Of a DNA stretch of 64,000 nt, positions 57,900-64,000 are shown piece by piece. The stretch covers positions 682,001 through 746,000 of the forward strand of contig JAHRHY010000023.1 of assembly GCA_019671135.1 (NCBI GenBank), in the 5' to 3' direction. The notes beneath the pieces are model-generated. The model was not told where the DNA came from. It did not search any database and saw nothing but the letters and a program-made list of their open reading frames with translations. The stretch's first letter is position 1; every line of letters starts with the position of its first letter. The position numbers and the translations under genes are program-made. This stretch comes from Linnemannia hyalina. Its lineage: Eukaryota; Mortierellomycota; Mortierellomycetes; Mortierellales; Mortierellaceae.

Positions 57900-59637
57900 T
57901 AAACTATTAGCAAAAATTCCTTTATATAACACACTTTTGGATTTTTTAAAACTATTAACGATAAACACGATAGGGGAACAAGCCCCTCAACCAGATGTCA
58001 AAGTATTTCATCATGGCGGTTTTGCGACAACTTTTTTGTAACCACCAATTTTCTCCCAACCACCAAAGTATACAAACGATATTTTATAGACATTTCCTAA
58101 GTCTACATAACTTTTATTTATACAACTTCTTTTTTCTGTCTTGTTATCATACAAAATGCGATAGAAATGTCACAATGTTCATACCCATTTGCATCACGAA
58201 ATATGGGGTACGTTTTAAGAAACGTCTATTTTTAAAGACATAGTTGCTCTTTAAACAACACATTTTCTCTACCTTATTATTACACAAAATGCAATAGAAA
58301 TGTCACAATGTTCATACCCATTTGCATCACGAAATATGTAATGTGTTTTAAGAAACGTCTATTTTAAACGACATAACTATTCTGTTAACAACTTCTTTTT
58401 TCTGTCTTGTTATCACACAAAATGCGATAGAAATGTCACAATGTTCATACCCATTTGCATCACGAAATATGTGATACGTTTTAAGAAACGTCCATTTTAA
58501 ACGACATAATTACTCTGTTAACAACACATTTTCTCTACCTTATTATCACACAAAATGCGATAGAAATGTCACAATGTTCATACCCATTTGCATCACGAAA
58601 TATGTGATAAGTTTTAAGAAACGTCTATTTTAAACGACATAATTACTCTGTTAACAACACATTTTTTCTATCTTATTATCACACAAAATGCGATAGAAAT
58701 GTCACAATGTTTATACCCATTGGCATCACGAAATATGTGATACGTTTTAAGAAACGTCCATTTTAAACGACATAATTACTCTGTTAACAACACATTTTCT
58801 CTACCTTATTATCACACAAAATGCGATAGAAACGCCACGATGTTTATATCCATTTGCATCACGAAATATGTGATGTGTTTTAAGAAACGTCTATTTTTAA
58901 CGACATAATTACTCTATTAACAATACATTTTTTCTATCTTGTTATCACACAAAATGCAATAGAAACGTTGTAATATAATAGCCATTTGCATTATAAAATA
59001 TGTGATGTGTTTTAAGAAACGTCTATTTTAAACGATATAATTGTTATATCTACAACTACCCACAATGCATGGTCTAATTGCGATATCTCTGTTTTTACCA
59101 TTGTCGTAATTACCTACAATCTGTATAACAATAAATGCTATAACAATTGTAAGTTAACCAAAGTGTAATAATATTAAACGTCGTGCAAATCGTGGGCTTA
59201 CCTAAAGTATGTCAACATTAAACATTGTAATACTTACGAGTTTATCAAGAATGTATTAAAATTAAACATCACGATAATCACGAGGTCATCCAAAATGCGT
59301 TCATATCAAATATCATAACTATGGTAATAACTACAGTTTGTCAGCTGTCGAATCGAATGCCGAATGTCAAATGTCGAATGTCGAATATTGTTGAGAAAGT
59401 GTAGCAATAACGCCATTAAAAACGTATCAGCTACCCTTTCTTTCCAACAACCAATGTTTGTTAAAGCCACTATGCTACTTTTTAAAAAAATCGGGATCCA
59501 ACTTTTTTTTAAAACTACCACTACATCATCACCAGTATCACGAGTGCTATATTGGATATACACATAGGATATATCATGAAAAGGAGATATTAGTAACCAT
59601 CGCTAATTATATAAACACGAAAACAAATGCTCTACTA
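57900..59637. repeat. right long inverted repeat with seven ~132-bp tandem units
   Basis: It is the complement of the left repeat, but 265 bp longer because it has seven units (GTTTTAAGAAACGTC at about 58211, 58346, 58478, 58611, 58743, 58877 and 59009) against five. It contains the mirrored TATA box TTTATATAAC near 57921-57930 directed toward the Rep-like gene. Confidence 0.88.
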
Positions 59638-60088
59638 GGAGGCCATCCATGTTCGGCTCCACCAACCATAGACTACAGTATAAAAATATCTGTCAACACC
59701 TATTAAAACAGTGTGTTCCTTGAGAGTACAACAAATCTCATCAGCTTTTTCCTTCCACCAGTCTCCATTTTCTACATTCACCACCACTACTTTGTAACAT
59801 CATCTACTTTAGCTGAGAAAGCCTTGGACATGATCATCTCATATTGGATCCTAGATATTACAGATAGTAATTTCCTTTCCAATATGAGATGATCATGTCC
59901 AAGGCTTTCTCAGCTAAAGTAGATGATGTTACAAAGTAGTGGTGGTGAATGTAGAAAATGGAGACTGGTGGAAGGAAAAAGCTGATGAGATTTGTTGTAC
60001 TCTCAAGGAACACACTGTTTTAATAGGTGTTGACAGATATTTTTATACTGTAGTCTATGGTTGGTGGAGCCGAACATGGATGGCCTCC
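59638..60088. repeat. right terminal 451-bp hairpin
   Basis: Same sequence as 52061-52511 apart from a base or so in the loop (ATCCTAG versus ATCCTGG). It is bordered by CTA inside and TTA outside. Confidence 0.9.
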
Positions 60089-60091
60089 TTA

Positions 60092-60600
60092 GGCAGCACA
60101 CAGAGAAGCGTGGATTAGCGACTGTACGTCCGACACGCTCCTGCGTATTCAAAATAAATAATTAAATCGCGCATCAATAAAAAGAAAGAAGAATGTAGAA
60201 TAGTTGTAGGTATTATCGTAACTGGTTACCTCTGTCCAATGTAAAGCACCCCAATGAGAGCAGACCACGCTCATCAATTCCTAGATCATGTACACTGTGT
60301 CGTCCTGCTCCTTAACAGCAGCTACTCTATTCCCAAAAACACGTAGATCAGCGGGAGCAACATGAGCAACAAAGGAAACATGAGTAGCAGGGGTAACATA
60401 AGCAGCAGGGGCAACAGGAGCGGCAGAAGCGGCTGGAGTAGCAAGGACCGTGGAAGGAGTAGAAGCAAGAGATTCTGCAACGATTATGCGCTTCCTGCTC
60501 AAAAGGCAATCCGCATGAGCTGTACAACGGTGACCAAGTTGTCTGCAAGCATTACATCTCGTAGCAGAGGACTGAGGAGCACTATGCAATGCGATGGCAA
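60092..60600 (-). pseudogene. Helitron (RepHel) N-terminal fragment, interrupted by the 8-kb element
   Basis: A first minus-strand part (about 60600 to 60230) has a zinc-knuckle-like TRCNACRQLGHRCTAHADC, an Ala/Pro-rich linker, an in-frame TAG, and then VVCSHWGALHWTE. An 89-nt GT..AG intron (60141..60229) joins it to ERVGRTVANPRFSVCC, which ends at the TTA bordering the hairpin. 'C..C.ALHW.E ... P.FS.CC' is the cysteine-rich block at the start of fungal Helitron helicases. Here one Cys is Trp. The Rep and helicase parts are not in the window. Confidence 0.6.
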
Positions 60601-60877
60601 TAGCTCGCTCACGTTACCTAAATGGGCCGGAATGGGTCGGAATGGTTGGCGTTGGGCTGGAGCCATGCGTGGCTGCTACAATCATGCGTAACTGGGACAA
60701 TCAGCTTTTCTCCTTCAGCAGGTCGTCGTTGTCGCTTATGTTACCTAAATGGGTCGGAATGGTAGGCCTCAGGCTGGAAGCATTCCCCCGGTACCAGTGC
60801 CTCCGCCGCCTGATCGATGACCCATCCTCACTCCCCTCACCCTCTCACTCAATCGTTGTCTGACTTGTAGTTAGCCA
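60601..60877. other. non-coding stretch with a short direct repeat
   Basis: TTACCTAAATGGG(C/T)CGGAATGG occurs at about 60615 and 60741, with GGCTGGAGCC/GGCTGGAAGC downstream of each. It is probably the 5' region of the Helitron remnant. No gene. Confidence 0.45.
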
Positions 60878-61008
60878 ATCTAATCGATTTATTTGAATTC
60901 CCTATGGTTTGCATTGGGTTTGTGCGCATTCGAGTCGAAAATTTTAATCCGTTTCGAATGCGCACAAATCCTAAGCAAAACATAGGAAATTCGAATAAAT
61001 TCGATTAG
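60878..61008. repeat. 131-bp foldback MITE
   Basis: TCTAATCGATTTATTTGAATTCC at the left pairs with GGAAATTCGAATAAATTCGATTAGA at the right. The pairing continues inward (CTATG/CATAG, TTGTGCGCATTCGA/TCGAATGCGCACAA), leaving a ~14-bp loop. Confidence 0.75.
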
Positions 61009-62060
61009 ACGCTCTACTTGTAGTCTCGAACTATTGAACCACGTCAGCAATTGCAACGTAAGCATCCCCGTCTGAAATGGCATCAAAGCTTGCTTCGCAG
61101 TTGTTACCATTATAACTTAGGAGTTGTGCTGTAAAGAGGCGGCAATCTGAGCAATTGTGGTCTGTTTACTCTAAAATACCGTTTGTTTTCCTTTATAGTA
61201 GGGACAGTAACAACTTGTCGACCTTTGTTGGCCGTTCCCACGTCCACGATGCTTGGCACACCTACTGATGGAGGAGGAAGAGGAGGTAAAAGGGGGGAAA
61301 GAGGGAAAAGAAGAAGAGGAGGAAGAAGAAGAGGAGGAAGAAGAGGAGGAATGAGGAGGAAGAGTAAGGGGTGATGGCATTGAGTTTGGCGGTGATAGTG
61401 GTGGTACATTTGGTGGAAAGGAAGTGGAGAGTGGAGGAAGTAGAGGGAGCGCTAGCAGTAGAGCGACCTTGTTAAGTTGGTCGCCTTGGCCCGTCTGTAT
61501 CCTGTAAAGGTCGCAGAAGGAGAGACATCAGGGGTGGAAGTGGTAGTAAGAGTGACACGGTGAGAGCGAGTGGAAGGTATGCTGGCTACTGACAGATAAA
61601 AAAAAAAAAAAAAAAAAAAGAGAAAGGAAGGAAAGAAAATATGCTTGTCCGTGAAAGAGAAAGAAAAGTCATCGGCTCTACTCTCTCCATTCTCCATTTT
61701 CGCATCTTAACATGCTTACTGCTTACCGGCAGATCTTCTTACCGGCGTGGCTCTCATTCCGCAGTCGCATTTTAACATGGTTACCGGCAGATCTGCTTAC
61801 CGGTATGACTCTGATTGCAACCCCCATCCATCTCTCATTTTAATTTAATTAACTTTAAACTAAAAAAAACGCACACAGCACACACAACACACACAACACA
61901 CACAAACACTTACACACACACTACACATACACCATACACACCATACACACACCACAACACCACACACACCACAACACCGTGAGAAAGAGAAAGGGGGAAC
62001 ATCACATGATTTACGATAAGTCAGGTGATGGAGATAACGATTTTGTATTAGTAGATATGA
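61009..62060. other. low-complexity, repeat-rich flank
   Basis: A purine (GGAAGAGGA)n tract lies at about 61268-61372, a ~22-nt poly-A at about 61599-61619, and a duplicated TTACCGGCAGATCT(T/G)CTTACCGG block at about 61725-61800. (CA)n microsatellites run from about 61870 to 61980. No gene was seen. Confidence 0.6.
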
Positions 62061-63298
62061 TGGAATCTCCACTCCTGCAAAAATTTCACGTCGCTTATTA
62101 GTCGGCTCTTCCCGTTGTTTATCCTCGACATCCATAGTAGTCATCTCCAAGAACTGCTCTTGTAACTTTGTTATATCTCGTGCATCATGCAACATCTCAT
62201 CCACTGGAATATAATCCAAGATTTGTTCCATTGCACCATTGGCATATGGAAAGTCGAAGTCACCTCTAATCCAGGCACTATGAATGGGTTCCAGATTTAA
62301 CTGCAGTAGTGCCACCATCTTCTTGATGTTCATAAGCAAGAGACACAATCGCAATTGCAAATTATATGTTTCTATCTTGGTTACCAACACTGGTTTCCTA
62401 TTGTTGTGCTTCTCAAAGGTTGCTCCAAGATCTCCAAATTCGGCTTCTATCTGAGAGCGGAAACTGCCGAAAATCTTATTGTAGTTAGTTTCATCTTGTG
62501 CAAGATCTTTCCCACGGCTTTTGCGAATTGGATAACAAAAGTTTTTCTTGCTCATGCTTGTTTCTTCTACTATTTTCTTAATGTATTGTGTGTACCCTCC
62601 ATCCAATGCAATACAATCTAGCTCGTGGATGTGCTTATGTATCTTCATACCAACCAACATAGTACCATCGTTGTTATCCTTGCAAGGTAGCGATTTAGAG
62701 ACTAGTATTGCCATGCCATTGCAATCGACACACACTTGCGTTCTTACACCAGATTTCTTCAGCTTGTAAGAGTACATATCTGAGCTAGACTTTTCTTCAC
62801 ATGAAAGACGTGTATCATGACCATCCAAATGCAATGTTACATGTGGGAATAGTGGTGGATTCCTGAGTTTAGCAGAAATCAAGCGTATAGGAAATGTGGA
62901 GAACATATTCGCAAGTGCATGGTTAATATGCTTCGAATGCACATTATAGTTAGTCTTGTAGAACTCTGTATGAATGGAGTGGAAACTACTTTTTGGTATG
63001 TGGTTGACATTCCATCCATTGCCAAGCCTGCAACTAAGTGGTACAATATCAACAATCCTTTGTCGACTTCTCTGTATGGACCTGGATACTGCTTGAGAGA
63101 CCAAATAACTACAAGAAAGTAGAATACAGGAATTGCACCTAATCTTCTTATAAGTAAGTCTTTAACAGTTTTCATGTGTGCTACTAGCTTCAACGCAGTC
63201 CTATGATTATTGGATGGTTCTTGCGTAGGCCTTTCTGCATCCAAAAAAGTCCATTCATCCTCTAACAACCGTTGAAATAGGCGCTTTAAGTTTGCCAT
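62061..63298 (-). pseudogene. second copy of the element transposase, frameshifted and 3'-truncated
   Basis: It starts with the same MANLKRLFQRLL as the intact copy and is almost identical, with a few substitutions (for example VEW to AER near residue 21). One C is missing in CAACC(C)ACAT at about 63003, so the frame shifts after AMDGMST. Beyond this the second frame carries all three catalytic residues (LHLDGHDT, CIALDGGY, FRSQIEAEF). The match ends at 62061, within the last nine codons, where unrelated DNA begins. It therefore cannot make the full enzyme. Confidence 0.85.
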
Positions 63299-64000
63299 GA
63301 CTGTAATTACAACCTGGTAAACTATTAGCAAAAATTCCTTTATATAACACACTTTTGGATTTTTTAAAACTATTAACGATAAACACGATAGGGGAACAAG
63401 CCCCTCAGCCAGATGTCAAAGAACTTCATCATGGCGGTTTTACGACAACTTTTTTGTAACCACCAATTTTCTTTCCACCACCAAATTATACAAACGATAT
63501 TTTATGGACATTTCCTAAGTCTACATAACTTTTTTTTATACAACTTTTTTCTATCTTATTATCATACAAAATGCGATAGAAATGTTACAATGTTAATACC
63601 CATTTGCATCACGAAATATGGGATACGTTTTAAGAAACGTCTATTTTTAACGACATAGTTGCTCTTTAAACAACACATTTTCTCTACCTTATTATCACAC
63701 AAAATGCAATAGAAATGTCACAATGTTCATACCCATTTGCATCACGAAATATGTGATACGTTTTAAGAAACGTCTATTTTAAACGACATAACTATTCTGT
63801 TAACAACTTCTTTTTTCTATCTTGTTATCACACAAAATGCGATAGAAATGTCACAATGTTCATACCCATTTGCATCACGAAATATGTGATACGTTTTAAG
63901 AAACGTCCATTTTAAACGACATAATTACTCTGTTAACAACACATTTTTTCTCTCTTGTTATCACACAAAATGCGATAAAAATGTCACAATGTTCATACCC
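63299..64000. repeat. inverted-repeat arm of the second element copy, continues beyond the window
   Basis: It begins with the same TATA-bearing leader (TTTATATAACACAC near 63340) and passes into the ~132-bp tandem units (GTTTTAAGAAACGTC at about 63627, 63760 and 63893). The outer end and any hairpin lie to the right of position 64000. Confidence 0.85.

Larger units (their letters stand above)
52061..60088. mobile_element. 8,028-bp hairpin-ended, PIF/Harbinger-like DNA element with long inverted repeats
   Basis: From outside in on both sides: TTA; a 451-bp hairpin; a long inverted repeat (left 52512-53984, right 57900-59637) carrying ~132-bp tandem repeats and an inward TATA box; then a unique core (53985-57899) with three genes. 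The outer ends are GGAGGCC...GGCCTCC bordered by TTA on each side (52058-52060 and 60089-60091), the 3-bp TWA target type of PIF/Harbinger. The DDE transposase inside is of DDE_Tnp_4 type, which agrees. The two flanking sequences are not parts of one gene: a transposase remnant lies on the left and a Helitron remnant on the right. The matching TTA may therefore be target preference rather than a true duplication. Confidence 0.8.

Noticed and set aside
52061..60088. Integrated virus or linear plasmid because of hairpins and repeat-bearing inverted repeats
   Set aside because: No DNA polymerase, capsid, ATPase or protease gene. The encoded DDE transposase and TTA borders favour a transposon, though the resemblance of the ends is kept as a finding.

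Overview
The window is eukaryotic nuclear DNA from a filamentous fungus. Genes have short GT..AG introns (45 nt to a few hundred nt), UTRs are pyrimidine-rich, and coding regions are rich in CAG/CAA (poly-Gln). The gene set is an endophilin-type BAR-SH3 protein, an APSES/ankyrin cell-cycle factor, a PMC1-type Ca2+ pump, an m-AAA protease and gamma-tubulin complex protein 2. Together with the accessory families present (CRN-like, Helitron and chromovirus remnants, a Harbinger-like element), this fits an early-diverging fungus of Mucoromycota, most likely Mortierellomycotina. The taxonomic placement is inference from remembered families, not a search result.

Region 1, about 0.3-38.9 kb, is conserved and gene-rich. 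It holds a 46-residue IATP-like protein (-), an endophilin-like BAR-SH3 protein (+), a 1,802-residue APSES/ankyrin transcription factor (+), an SLC18-like MFS transporter (-), a P-type Ca2+-ATPase (+), a CUB/EGF/kelch/PSI single-pass membrane protein (+), a small multi-pass membrane protein (-), a mitochondrial m-AAA (AFG3/YTA12-like) protease (-) and GCP2 (+). AFG3 and GCP2 are divergent across a 632-bp shared promoter region. I rebuilt the exon structures from reading frame plus splice sites, and every listed model sums to an intact frame.

Region 2, about 39.6-50.3 kb, is an accessory graveyard. It has a frameshifted CRN-like gene with a PD...QLK nuclease-type motif, a multi-stop lineage-specific pseudogene interrupted by a MITE, a small secreted acidic protein with dibasic sites, several MITEs, a minisatellite and a 928-bp foldback. 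A 5'-truncated Ty3/gypsy chromovirus with its 3' LTR sits inside a Tc1/mariner transposase fragment. Its reverse transcriptase is broken by a 23-bp insertion that looks like an excision footprint of a TTA-targeting, GGAGG-ended transposon.

Region 3, about 50.3-64 kb, is AT-rich and is dominated by an unusual 8,028-bp mobile element (52061-60088), flanked by TTA on both sides. Each end is a 451-bp near-perfect hairpin (210-bp arms, 31-bp loop). Inside these lie inverted repeats of 1.47 and 1.74 kb carrying 5 and 7 tandem copies of a ~132-bp repeat, with TATA boxes pointing inward. The core encodes a PIF/Harbinger-like DDE transposase (+), a 227-residue protein of unknown function (-) and a 428-residue protein with weak resemblance to replication initiators (-). 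A second, frameshifted and truncated copy starts at 62061 in the opposite orientation and runs off the window. A diverged, broken transposase relative abuts the left hairpin and a Helitron N-terminal fragment abuts the right one. I regard this element as the most likely undescribed system here.
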